Positions 26,101-38,623 of a stretch of DNA of 64,000 nt are shown here, piece by piece. The notes under the pieces were generated by a model. It saw only the letters and a program-made list of their open reading frames with translations. It ran no database searches and had not been told where the DNA came from. Source of the stretch: Siderastrea siderea (taxonomy: Eukaryota; Cnidaria; Anthozoa; Scleractinia; Rhizangiidae); the NCBI GenBank assembly GCA_964030785.1, contig OZ034967.1, forward strand, positions 45,134,033 to 45,198,032, read 5' to 3'. The position numbers and the translations under genes were made by a program. The first letter of the stretch is position 1, and each line of letters begins with the position of its first letter.

Positions 26101-26423
26101 CACAGATAAGCTACCTAGGAGTGCCCTGTGCTGTGTGCCGAGCCGAGAAGAGAGGATCCTTGATGATGATCCCTGCCCGTAATGTTTGCCCGTCCCGTCA
26201 ATGGACCCGCGAGTATCACGGTTACCTTATGACAGACACTTCAAATAGCACAAGACCAGAGTACATTTGCGTCGACGCTGACGCAACCGGAGTTAACGTA
26301 CTTCATAGCAAAAGCCACTCTGGAAAAGCTTTGCTCACTTCAGTGCTGGGAAAATGCGGCGTACTGCCCTGTCCGCGCTATCGACAGGACTGGGAACTAA
26401 CATGCGCAGTATGCACGATGTAG
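20119..26423 (+). CDS. Membrane-anchored short-chain collagen C4-like protein
   Basis: Five exons: 20119-20447, 23070-23191, 23977-24048, 25258-25470 and 25924-26423, 411 residues (405 if started at the second ATG, 20137). Exon 1 gives a short cytoplasmic tail, a membrane segment (about residues 20-40), a coiled coil and a furin-like site (SRGKRHS). Exons 2-4 carry Gly-X-Y triplets (GRNGMPGKNG, GRDGTDGRDG, GPKGPPGDP), each joined in phase 1 inside a glycine codon. Exons 4-5 carry the cysteine-rich globular domain typical of sponge and cnidarian short-chain collagen C4 (FIRWGRSVCP, GGGANYLCMP, GVPCAVC, ending CAVCTM). An extracellular matrix or cell-surface trimer, perhaps shed by furin, is inferred. 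Intron 4 must start with GC (GAAG|GCGAGT) for the frame to hold. Exon 2 begins at a weak acceptor (CGTCCAG). Confidence 0.87.
21894..22780. mobile_element. Terminal-inverted-repeat transposon relic in collagen intron 1
   Basis: Inverted ends of about 90 bp: TCTCCTACGCAGCCGTTCTT on the left and AAGAACGGCTGCGTAGGAGA on the right, both with GTCACGCAACGCTCCTCCCC or its complement. Inside, 22116-22442 (+) encodes 108 residues with CFIC, a VDVTVYSNSDVALC core and a Lys/Glu helix. This resembles a zinc-binding N-terminal domain of a transposon protein, but the second cysteine pair is incomplete. It is probably a non-autonomous or decayed element. Confidence 0.6.
23407..23482 (+). repeat. Degenerate tRNA-derived SINE head
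   Basis: A TTGGATCAGTTAGTTAGAGC A-box-like stretch is followed by GGTATCGCAGGGTCATGGG and the B box GGTTCGAGTCC. It is the same family as the tRNA-Thr-like sequences at 44448 and 49807, but the acceptor stem no longer pairs. Confidence 0.55.
24089..24280. mobile_element. MITE in collagen intron 3
   Basis: Arms of about 50 bp are inverted: TTTTACCGATACAGCAGCCA (left) against TGGCTGCTGTATCGGTAAAA (right), continuing into GGGCATCCCATA and TATGGGGTGCCC. The centre is AT-rich and non-coding. Confidence 0.7.
25075..25180 (+). repeat. Dispersed repeat fragment (GACTTCTGTACAGGTTGTC type)
   Basis: GACTTCTGTACAGGTTGTCTAAAC, read to ACTCACCCGAACGATAGTAC-like sequence, matches the order of motifs at 45060-45165 and in part 60425-60490. 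It is an old interspersed repeat in intron 3 of the collagen gene, ending just before exon 4. Confidence 0.45.
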
Positions 26424-28424
26424 GAAAGATTAATTCTGCGTATGTACACGAGACTTGTTTGGAAATTTCCGCGCTTCGAAGAAAACCATATTTCCGTTAG
26501 GAAAAAAAAACCTTTCTCTCAATTCAAAGCTGGCATTTATTGAGACAAAGCTGTCCATTGACATAACTTCGACTTAGTTGGTGATTATCAACAATTGGCA
26601 ATACGAGTCTCGCTGGTTGGTAATCACCTCATATCGAACGCTAATTTCCTTTGGATATATGAGGAGATAACCCGAAGGATTCTGTGTCCTGGTAGAATTG
26701 ACATCATCGTACACATGTACAGGGGTCAAAATGAAGCACACGCCTTTTTATATTAAACGCTTGGAATTCAATAAGCAACTAGAAACATACAATAGAGTTT
26801 AAATTTTAAATTAACGAACAAAAAAGTCCTTAGTGACTTTTCAAGCCATAGATTTTGGGTGGGCGTCTTGTTATTAAACCAACCCTAAATGACAAAGAAG
26901 CTCTCTTTCGGCAAAATAAGAACATTTTTAACGAGCCGCCAAGTCACTTAGGTAAGGGTGCTCTTGCCTGCAGACCTTCAATCAAAATTTAATAAAATAG
27001 CGGGTAGTGAAACCACACACACAGGATAAAACGAGATTTTCCTTAGCATTATCTGTTACCTTTAACTAACAAGTCGTAAAAAATTACTCTTGAAGCCGTC
27101 ATGTTATAAAGGTGTAGTGCCATGGCAAGAGGATACTCTAACCACTAAGGGTACTTAACTCCCAGACTGCTTTACATAAAAAAATGGACAAATTTTTAGT
27201 CAATTTTATAGTCAAATGGACAAATTTGTACAGTCAGATTTTCAGGCGCAAGGCCATGTGATTAGCTGATCATCGATTATATCGAGTTTAGAGCGAGTTT
27301 AAAGAAAAATGAGCGAAAATTCTAATGATTATGGATCGATCGAAGTTGCCTTCGTGGATGAAGATGACCTGCCATTTTGATTTAAAAATTGTTGGTTGAG
27401 GTTATGTTGACCGTTCTTCAGATGAAGAAGTTGACTCGGACTCAGGATGTGCCATATATTTAAAACTCATGGTCAACATGAGATTTAACTTACTTTTGTA
27501 AGATAGAAAATTAAATAAGCTTTAAAATGATACCAAGCATGGGGTTTACTGAGTTATGTAGCCGCGCTAAAAAATGTCAGGAAAGCAACAGATGCCCAAA
27601 TTTGTCAAAAAATTAAAAAAATAGAAAGACTGTGGAAGGAAAAGGGTTAAAAATACAACCGTTTGTCGGTCTGAACCCTTTTGATCATTATTAAGGATAC
27701 TGCAGTTCAGTTTTCTGACCACAAAGGGAACTTATCTCTCATACTGCTTCGCATGAAAAATTGACACTTGTATAGACAGTTTTACATTGTATTAAAATAC
27801 AACCATTTTATTTGTTGGTCTCAGAACTTTGTAAGACTAAAAATAATGCAAAATACACTCTAGGAAAGACGTTGTCGTAAGGGAATATATACGCATTTCC
27901 TGATATGCAGCGTCCAACTGAACAGATCTTATACATTGAGATTGACAACAATTAAACGGTTTCCGGCGAAATGGGAAATAACTGTTACAGTAAAAACCTG
28001 TTCCACAGTTGGTTGGCTTTTACAAAACTGAATTAAAATGCGTCTGTTTTCCATTTTCTGTTGGAGAAAATAAAACGAGTTTGCCTTGCACGGTGACTGT
28101 CAAGTTCCGTCTACGAAAAACTATTGCAGCGCACTATGGTGTAGTTGTTCGCAATATGTCAAGTCCAAGATGAGTGCATGCACGAGTTATTCAGAAGTTT
28201 GTTTTACGGATAACATCGTTCGATTTTTTTTAAACATTTTTCTCACCCAGAATACTCTATTTGATTTATTTGTAGGACAGGAATTGGCCAGATACAACCA
28301 TCATAGTTCACGGCGGGCTTGCTAAGTAGAAGAGCTAGGCACTCTTCGACAAGCAAACAAACAAAACAAAACAAAGAACAATACACCAGGGAACGAACTG
28401 CAAGTTATCATTAGCTACCAGGCC
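26424..28424. other. Intergenic between the collagen gene and the PUS7 3' end
   Basis: This holds the 3' flanks of two converging genes. A short frame at 27309 (MSENSNDYGSIEVAF, stopping after 23 residues) and two diverged copies of ACCACTAAGGGTACTTAACTC-like sequence (27140 and 27720) suggest an old transposon remnant. No gene is supported. Confidence 0.4.
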
Positions 28425-28677
28425 TTATTCTTGGTTAAGAGAAGCCTGGTAAGCAGACGATGTGTCACACCTTAGCACTTCTCGTAAAGCCATTGTAGCG
28501 TACGTTGATGTGGGCAATGTAAACTCCATCTGCAGTGCCCAGTACTTCCCGTCTGGGATTGACTGTGGTTCCTGGACACCCTTGAGCCTGTCCCTGTCTG
28601 TCAAGGCCAGTGGTTCTTTTACGTCGTTGTAACGAAGCCAACACCAGCTCATTAGACTTGGCTTGACGAGCAATTTC
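28425..28677 (-). CDS. PUS7: PUS7 terminal exon
   Basis: It opens after TTTTTAACAG with one base that completes the arginine codon of SGAYR from 45192-45447. It encodes KLLVKPSLMSWCW, then DGKYWALQMEFTLPTSTYA and MALREVLRCD, the C-terminal strand and helix of the TruD domain, and ends with TAA at 28425. No other copy of this exon was found closer to 45 kb, so the long intron appears genuine unless the assembly is rearranged. Confidence 0.88.
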
Positions 28678-31600
28678 CTGTTAAAAACGTTAATGATACG
28701 TTAATAGAAATGCTAAACAAAAATAAAACCTATAAACTAGGGGAACACTGGGCGAAAAGGTTGTTACCCACGGCCACCCGACACGGTGTAATTTTTCTTT
28801 GAAGGGGTTTTTCATCGCTTTTTAGACCGAGATTACGACATACAGGAAAACAGAAAAGGAAAATGCTGAATTTTGGCATGGTTCAGTACAGTCGTTCCTT
28901 TAATTAACAACTTGACCCCTAGACTGCGAGCAGTCGTCCTATCCTAATCAGATTCTACGCGCGAGTGGAAATTGAATAAATTATGCAAAGCTTCTCGCTA
29001 AAATTAGGAGAAGAAAGAGACTGCTCGCAGTCTATTTGACCCCGGTCGCCAGCTTAGAACAAACACATTTAGTCCCCAAATAAATGAAATTAATTTTACC
29101 AAGAAGAATTTTTTGTCGCTTTCGCGTGTCAAACCACCAAGGTTTTTTTTTTTTTTTTTTGACTTTTTTCACATTTTGCTAACGGTCTCTATGGGTCTTA
29201 AAGGCGGAAATATGTTTTCAAATAAGGCAGCTCGGATCTATCCTTAGGCGAGAGCCTTGTTTGTACCTTGGTTAATACGACCGAATGCAAATTTGCACCG
29301 CTGTTGTCATATATTTGCATTCAGTTGTATCAAATAAGACATAAACAATTAGGCTATCACCTGAAGATAGATTCGAGCTGCTCAATTTAAAAAAAAAAAC
29401 TTATTTTCACGTCCACGACCACCAGGCGGTTAGCAAAATGTGTAAAAATTTAGAACATTGAATTGTGCTTTTAATAAGTTCTTTAAAAATTGGTTTGTTC
29501 TCTTCTGAAAAATACTGAAAAACGGAAATTTTGCGACTCACGACTACTTTTAGAAACGTTGGAAATACTGTTTGTCAGTACATGATAAAAGCAATCGGCT
29601 TGAAACGAACCATTAATGTACATTTTGACAACACATTCCCTAAAATATGTTTGTGCGTTATTCTCCAAAAGCATGGGTATCAAAGGTTGCATTTTGACGT
29701 TCACATTTTCCCGATAATTCTCTTCCGCCGATTTGCCTAAAATTTGACCAACTTTGTTAAAAAATTGGGTTGTAGTTAAGAATTGGGCTTGTTTCACACA
29801 TCATCAGTTACGACAAACCAATTACTTTTGTCACATTTCTTGATTGTGTAATAATTGCGAAAACGTTATCCCGATCGAGTAAAATCTCACAAAGTCATAG
29901 GCACATATCATGCAGCGTCGCCGAGCGTGGCTGTAGTTTCCATTTAATGGCTAGTCGACACGTTCCATTGAGGAGGGAATTTAATTAGAATACAGCTTTA
30001 AAATGGTTTGACGGTATAAAAATAGCATTTCCATGACCAGTGACGTCTGAATTTCAAATAATTGGATAGTTGACCTTGAAACCAATTCATGTCTAATTTT
30101 CACGTACAGCGGCAAACTTGGAAACAGTGTAAAAGTCAACAAGTCCCGCACATGCGTGCTCAGGGTAGCTTGTAGCCACAAATGGGCACAATGGCAACGT
30201 AGGTAGAGGGCATTACCCCTTGATCTACCAAAAAAAAAGATAAATAGTGAGCCTGAGTGTTAGCAGCCGTAGACAGCTGTTTCGACCTTATTAGGTCTCG
30301 TCAGCACGGCACAGCTAACACTCAGGCTCAGGGTTCCCACACAAAGTAATCAAGTGATGACAAAGAGAGACACTTCTGCGATGTCGCTAAAAAGACAAAA
30401 AGTCAACAAGTCCCGCACATGCATGCTCAGGGTAGCTTGTCATCACTTGTAAACAGTGTAAGCTGTCATCTGTCGCTTTACAGGTGAAATTGAATCAGGA
30501 TAGCGCTTTTGCTTTATCCGACGGGTGACTTTGAAAGTCTCCCCATCGGTTAAAATGGCAATTTGACAATAAACAGTTTATTAACCCTATTAAAACCAGG
30601 GCTGAGACAGGAAGACGGACGAAGAAAGACCTATCGAACGCGCTCCGCGATTTTCAATAAGGTGAAGGTAAACTGGGGACAAGGCTCAGATTGGTGCATT
30701 TCAACTGTCACCGGGCAACCTGACATTCTTAAGCAAAGTAGCCAATTGGAAATTAACTAGTGTCAGATTACAAGTATCATAAAACTTAAGGCCTCGTGCG
30801 GGTTTTCTTGTATTCTCAGCGACTTCTGTCTTGTTAGACGTCTAATCGATCATCTGAGATCCATCCAGCATCATGTTGCTGATCATCGCTTCCATCGCTT
30901 CATTGGCGGTTCCTTACTCTTCAGCTGATTCCAAGGTAAGCAATAGGTGGAGTATGCCACGAGCAAACACCGACCGGGACATGCACAAAAAAACGCATTA
31001 TCAGAATGGAAATTTCCCTTTATCTGACCAATATGATGCAACATCGTTCAATTTATGCTTTACGAAATTGGCAATTTCTTTTTAGCCCTAAATTACAGTT
31101 CCATCTCTAACGCTATCTATAGGCTAAACTACAAAGCTACGATAGAATCACCATCTACCACTTTAGCCATGAAGTCGCAACAAGGGACATGAGAAGTTGC
31201 ATGTTTCTAGGTGTGGTAAACCTTTGCCTCTAAAGTGCGTTTGTAGCTGCGACACTCCAATTCTTTATATTTTTGCTAACTTGGGCTCTACTTTCTCCAA
31301 AGCGTTCCGTTTTACTATAAGGCATCCTTTACATTTCCAGTCTCGAAGACCAATCCCGATCTACGTAATGTTTTGATTATTTTACAGGGGCACAGTCCTT
31401 ATTACCAACTTTTCACACCCATGAAGCTGATAAAAGCAGCTAGTTTTATTCATTATCATCACACGGTCACCGCCACAAAACTGACCTTTCTGAATGCACC
31501 AAAAAACTACGCCCGCTTACTGAAGGTACCTCTCATTCCACCAGCAACCGTTGACGCTGATGCCAACCTTGTTGTGAAAATGGTGATCGGAACTGACATA

Positions 31601-34600
31601 GGCATCGGACAGGGCGAAAGCGACCCTTCGTATGTCATCTCCGACGGCCAGTTCTTTATTGGCGCAATTATTCGCGACAAAAGCAACTACAAAACCGGTG
31701 CTCCGTGTCTCGGCGTCGAAGGAATCAGTGGTGAAACGATGGCAGGTAATTGGTGTGAAGATTCGCAGCTGCCAAAGCCTGTGGAGTCCTACTACCCGGG
31801 GCGCCTCGAAACCCGGCTGAGCCTGTCTGACCGGTGGGGAACCTGTTTTGTTTCCCTTGACGGTGGCTTCAGCAGAGAGATGATATTCCAGCACAAGCTG
31901 AATCCACATAACGGATTTTATTATTCAACAAATTGTCACTATGCCCATATATGGTAAGGAAGCCCTCAATATCTGTCATCCTACATGACAGATATCCTGC
32001 GATATACGTAAATGACCATATTTGGAAGTGCACTGCAGATTTTCTTTCATTGCTTGTTTGGCGGCCATTTTGAAAAGCGAGACAGTTTCAGCAGTGTTCT
32101 CCGGACATTTTAACTCTCTGGAAGAAACTTTCCACGATTAAATGCTCTCAAAAAGTCAACAAGTATTTGCTTCAGCTCACAAAGATATCCAGAGGTTGAC
32201 TTGGAATTTTCATAGTGAGAACTCAACCAAGAAAATGCTATTGCGAACGAAGCAGCACACTTGCTCACGGAAAGTTGTAAAGACTAAAGTTGAAAAGATT
32301 TTAATTCACAGGAAGAGGACTTATTCTCGGTAAGGTAGCAATATTTTTTTCCTTTGTCTTGTCATTTTCAAACATGAGTTTGTAAATACGTCTTTTTAAG
32401 TGAACGGTAGTAAACTTCGATTTCTTGAAGTTCTGTTTTGATTTTTATTAAGCTTATGTGTTGCTAGCTTTTAGCGTTTTTATCATAGAGCCGTAGTTTT
32501 TCTCGTTCTGAAAATGGTAGGCGATGGGAATTTGTTGAATAATAAAGCAATTATCCTGCTCAATCTTGCGGAATATCCCCTGATTTAGCCAACTCGGCCT
32601 ACGGCCTCGTCGGCTAAGTATCAGGTGATATTCCGCGCGATTTCGCAGGATAATTGTTAAGTATTTAGAGATTTATGCCAATGAAAGCCGCGAAAAAGTA
32701 GGCCTGAAGTACACTGAAGTGAGCATTCTTAAGGAAAACTGAAGTCCGAGCAAGCGAGATGTGCTTAGATTTTACGCCGCAATTGTAACTAAGAAATAAT
32801 TGTAGTAATCATAAGGGCGGGAAATTATCCAGAGCACATAAGAATAATCTTGTTTAAGCGGGTTAAATCACGTTGGGGTAGTTCAGTGAAAATGAATTAA
32901 AACAAAACACTTATCACATCAAACTTGTTTGTTATTTTTTAGCTTAATCAGTATACGTGCATACAAAGACTCGTCATGTACAAACTTAGAGGTTCTCGCA
33001 CACAACGGTATCGTCACAACTCACTGAAAAACTTTAAAGACAGCTGAGATGACTAAGATTTCAAGATGGTAGAGAGCTGAATGATAGACACGTATCAGAA
33101 TGAACATAAAACAAAAATACGAGCGTTTGCGTAGTTTGCACAGTCCATGACTGTCAAAACGTTTGAAGACGTTACAAGCGTGACGCGAAGTGTTGGTAAA
33201 CTGACGTGTAGTCGTGACGGACGCGCTTACACCACAAGTGCACAAAATGATGCTCGCACGCTTCGAAGCGCTTACAATATTACAATGTAGTTTTAAACAA
33301 GAAAACGTTTACTGTCGCTAGAAATCCTCGATTTATAGTCAGAAATCAAACAATGTTCCCAAATTACAGCTAATCAGCGCTGAGAACTTAACAATTGAAA
33401 TCTCTCCAAACCGATGAAAACACCTTCCATGATACTTATCATGTCACCGAGACTGGTATAAAGCCAAGAAAAACAAGTCATATAGCAACTTGTGCTACGC
33501 AACAGGACATTCTTAAGCAAAGTAACCAATTGGCAATTGACAAGTGTCAGATCATCAGTATCAGAAAACTGAGGACCTCGTGAAAATTTTCTTGTTCCTT
33601 CGACTTTTATTCTGTTAGACGTCCGGTCGATACTCTGAAATCGATTGCACCATGAAACTGATGGTCTTTTTCGTCGCTTTATTAGCGGTCCACCACTCTT
33701 CAGCTGATTCCAAGGTAAACGATAAATGGAATATGTTAGAGGCAATGAACATAAAACAAAAATACGAGCGTTTGCGTAGTTTGCACAGTCCATGACTGTC
33801 AAAACGTTTGAAGACGTTACGAGCGTGACGCGAAGTGTTGGTAAACTGACGTGTAGTCGTGACGGACGCGCTTACACCACAAGTGCACAAAATGATGCTC
33901 GCACGCTTCGAAGCGCTTACAACACTACAATGTAGTTTTAAACAAGAAAACTTTTACTGTCGCTAGAAATCCTCGATTTATGGTCAGAAATCAAACAATG
34001 TTCCCAAATTACAGCTAATCAACGCTGAGAACTCAACAATTGACATCTCTCCAAACCGATGAAAACTCCTTCCATGATACTTATCATGTCACTGGGACTG
34101 GTATTAAGCCAAGAAAAACAAGTCATATAGCAACTTGTGCTACGCAACAGGACATTCTCAAGCAAAGTCAGCAATTGGCAGTTGTCCGTTTTCAATCAGG
34201 TGAAGGTGCACGGGGGACAAGGCTCAGATTGGTGCATTTCAACTGTCACCAGGCAACCTGACATTCTCAAGCAAAGTAGCCAATTGGAAATTAACTAGTG
34301 TCAGATTACAAGTATCATAAAACTGAAGGCCTCGTGAGGGTTTTCTTGTATTCTCAGCGACTTCTGTCTTGTTAAACGTCTAATCGATCATCTGAGATCC
34401 ATCCGGCATCAATATTTTAAATCAGTTTCTGCGTACCGCGTAACCGCGTAGGCACCTACATAAAAAACGGTTGATGTGGCAGGGTATTCTGCAGTTAAGC
34501 CGTTGCATGTCTCTAGGTGGGGTAAACCTTTGCCTCCAAAGTGTGTTTGTAGCTGTGACACTCCAATTCCTAACTTGGACTCTATTTTCTCCGCGTTCAG

Positions 34601-37600
34601 TTTCACGATAAGGCATCCTTCACATTTCCAGTCTCGAAGACAAAACCGGATCTACTTTATGTTTTGATTATTTTACAGGGACAGATTCCTTATTACCAAC
34701 TTTTCACACCCTTGAAGCTGATAAAAGCAGCTAGCTTTATTCATCATCACCATACAGTCACCACAACAAAACTGACCTTTCTGAGTGCGCCACAAATGAA
34801 TGCCCGCCTGCTGAGGGTACCTCTCATTCCACCAGCAGCCGTTGACGTTGATGGCAATCTTGTTGTCAAAATGGTGATTGGAATTAACATAGAGATCGGT
34901 CAGGGAGAAAGCGACCCTTCGTATGTCATCTCCGACGGCCAGTTCTTTATTGGCGCAATTATTCGCGACAAAAGCAACTACAAAAACGGTACTCCCTGTC
35001 TCGGTATCGAAGGAAGCAGCGGTAAAGCAATGGGTGGAGATCGTCGTCAAGACTACGAATTGCCGAATCCTTCCGAGTCCTACTACCCTGGGAGCCTCGA
35101 AACCCGCCTGAGCTTGTCTGACCGATGGGGAACCTGTTTTGTTTCGCTCGACGGTGGCTTCAGCAGGGAGATGATATTCCAGCACAAGCTGAATCCACAT
35201 AATGGATTGTATTTGGAGATTTACGCCAATGAAAGCCGCGAAAAAGTAGGCCTGAAGTACACTGAAGTGAGCATTGGTAAGGAAAATTGAAGTGCAAGCA
35301 AGCCAGGTGTGCTTTGATTTTACGCTGCAAATGTAACTAAGAAATAATTGTAATAATCATAAGGGCGGAAAATTATCCAGAGCACAGAAAAATAATCTTG
35401 TTTAAGCGGTTTAAATCATGTTGGGGCTGTTCAGTGAAGGTGAATTAAAACAAAACACATCACAAAAAACGATTTTGTTATTTTTTAGCTCAATCGGTTT
35501 AAGTCTGATACGTGTATACAAAGACTCGACGTGTGCAAACTTAAAGGTTCTCAACGGTACACAACGGTAGGAATACAACGGTATACGATGGTATAAAACG
35601 CTACGGTATACGACGGAATACAACGGTAGGCTCCAAGCGTGATCTTCACAAATCACTGAAATACTTTTATTTTAGTGGTGCACTGATACATAAGCCAGCT
35701 GAGATGACTAAGATTTCAAGATGGTAAAGAGCTGAATGATAGACACGTATCAGGATGAACATTAATACAAAAAAACGAGCGTTTGCGTTGTTTGCACAGT
35801 CCATTACTGTCAAACGTTTGGAGACGCTACGAGCGTGACTTGTAGTGTTGGTAAACTGACGTGTAGTCGTGACGGACGCGCTTACACCACAAGTGCCCAA
35901 ATTGATGCTCGCATGCTTTGAAGCGCTTACAATATTACAATGCAGTTTTAAAGAAGAAAACTTTTACTTTCGTTAGAAATCCTCGATTTATAGGCTGAAA
36001 TCGAACAATGTTCCCAAATTACAGCCTATCTACGCCTGAGAACTCGCCAACAATTGAAAAATCTCTTCAAACGGATGAAAACTCCTTCCATGATACTTAT
36101 CATGTCATTGAGACTGGTATTTAACCAAGAAAAACAAGTCTTGTTTGGTGTGACTTGTTACGTCATAAAGCAAATAAATAAATATATAAACAAACAAGCA
36201 AATAAATATATAAATGAATAAATAAGATTTGTTTAAGGCAGGGGCCACGGATGACAAATGCCTACTAGCTGTGTTCACGAGCACGCTGCTGACATTCTTT
36301 GGGCTCGTCATGCATTGAATTGCGTGACGAGCACTAAGGACGTCTGTGTTGGACATTAGTCTGAGCTTGATGCATGTCAACTGGTGCTAGGCAACAGGCC
36401 ACTCTCAATCAAAGTAACCATCTGGCAATTGACTAGTGTCAGGTATCAGAAATCTGAGGGCCGCGTGAAGGTTTTCTTGCAACCTCGACTTCTGTTCTGT
36501 CAGACGTGTGGTCAACCTTGAAATCCCATCATGAAACTGATGACCTTTTATGTCGCTTTATTAACAGTTCATTACTCTTCAGCTGATTTCAAGGTAAACT
36601 ATAAATGGAGTATGTTAAAGGCAAACACTGATCGACATGCACAATTCAACGCGTTCTAAGAACGGAAATTTTCTTTGACAGGACCAGCATGATGCAATAT
36701 CGTTCAATTTATGCTTTACGAAATCCCGAAATTACAGTTCCTCCTTCAATGCTCTCTGTTGGCTAGACTAAAGAGTTATGATAAAGCCACCATCCACCAC
36801 TATAGTCAATCGCAACAGGGCAAGGAAAGTTTATTTGCCTACTTTCCAGGACATGAGAAGTTGCATGTTTCGAAGTGGGGTTGACCTTTGTCCCTGACGT
36901 GAGATTGTAGCTGTGACCCCAACACTTCGTAATATTTTTTCCAAACTTAGCCATTATTTTGTGTTCGTCCGGTCCATTTCCACTCTCCTTCTACCATGCA
37001 GGCATCCTTTGCATTTCCAGTCTTGAAGACTAAACCGAAACTACATTTTGATTTGATGATTACAGGAGCAGATTCCTTATTATCAACTTTTCACACCCAT
37101 GAAGCTGATGAAAGCAGCTACTTTCATGCACCATCACCATACAGTCACCGGCACGAAATTGACCTTTCTGAGTGCACCGCAAAACTACGCCCTCCTCCTG
37201 AAGGTACCTCTCATTCCACCGGCAGCCGTTGACGCCGATACCAACCTTGTTGTCAAAATGGTGATCGGAACTGACATAGGCATCGGACAGGAGGAAAGCG
37301 ACCCTTCGTATGTCATCTCTGACGGCCAGTTCTTTATTGGCGCACATATTCGCGACAAAAACAATTACAAGACGGGTGCTCCGTGTGTCTGCATCGAAGG
37401 AAGCAGCGGAAAAACAATCGGCGCAGATCGTCGTCAAGATTCGTCGTTACCGAAGCCTTCCGAGTCCTACTATCCCGGGAGGCTCGAAACCCGACTGAGC
37501 TTGTCTGACCGATGGGGAGCCTGTTTTGTTTCGCTCGATGGTGGCTTCAGCAGAGAGATGATATTCCAGCACAAGCTGAATCCACATAACGGATTGTATT

Positions 37601-38590
37601 TGGAGATATACGCCGATGAAAGCAAAGAAAAAGTTGGGATAAAGTTCATTGAAGTGAGCATTGTGCAGGAAAATTGATATGCGAATAAAGGGCTACGTAC
37701 GCGTAGAGTTTTTTGTTACAAATAGTTCCTAATGATCGCAGAGGCAGTAGAATTGTAAAGCACTGAAAAATTAAAGGCAAATGATTTGATTAAGCGGGTT
37801 ATTGTGATCTTGACCTCTACTTGAATAGTGCGCTTTTTTCAACTACAAATAGTAAATACTATCCCGAGCTTCAGTTGCCAATCAGAGCGCGCGATAAACA
37901 CTATCCACTGGTTTGGTACATACTAAAAACAAAAATACAAAATGAAAAGTAATAATAACTTTAAAGAAAGAAAGCTAGTCCCGGCAAAAGTTAGGTAAAA
38001 TCGGCTGTTTTTCTTTGTTCACTGGTATTTTTTTTCTCAATTCAGTTTCTTTCTTACTAGCGCACGCACTTCTATTAGTAACAAAGGCATAGAATTTTGA
38101 CGTGAATGGCTAAACTTCCAGTTACTGCAAACATGATGGCAAATCACACTCATGCCAAATGTTTACAGGCCAGTCTATTATATCCTTGTTTGTCGGAATA
38201 CGGTTGAAACTGTACCAACTTGACGCCTTCACCCTCAGTTGGCGGTAGTATTAACCAAAATGTGACGGTAAACTAAATGTAACAATGTGCCAGTTGACGA
38301 TCAAGTTTTGATGCGTTTCACGGTAACCCATTGATACCGTGATCCAGACTAGGGGGTCTCATTAGGGTGGTAGCTTTTACGGTTAACGGTTGAAATTTTG
38401 GCTTTTTTACGGCTGACGGTTATTTTCTTTCTGTTACGGTTAACAAAAAAACTTAAAAAATTTGCATTGTTTTAAAAAGTTACAAATAAATTTCTACTGT
38501 AGTGATACACAGGTCTTTGGACTATTCCGGAAAGAAAAAAAAAACAGGTAATTATTTGAAGAATTGTAATTTTGGTTTTCTTTCGGTACC

Positions 38591-38623
<33 letters not shown>

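Noticed and set aside
31517..31909. Long minus-strand frames over the second exons of the array genes
   Set aside because: They are mirror frames of a conserved coding exon; conservation follows the plus-strand codons and the plus-strand frame has the signal exon and splice sites.
33021..33245. Antisense frame with VSASVTTTRQFTNTS, repeated at 33615-33890, 35667-35900 and 41294-41650
   Set aside because: It recurs only because the upstream region of the array genes is duplicated; it has no consistent start, stop or splice sites and its frame breaks differ between copies.
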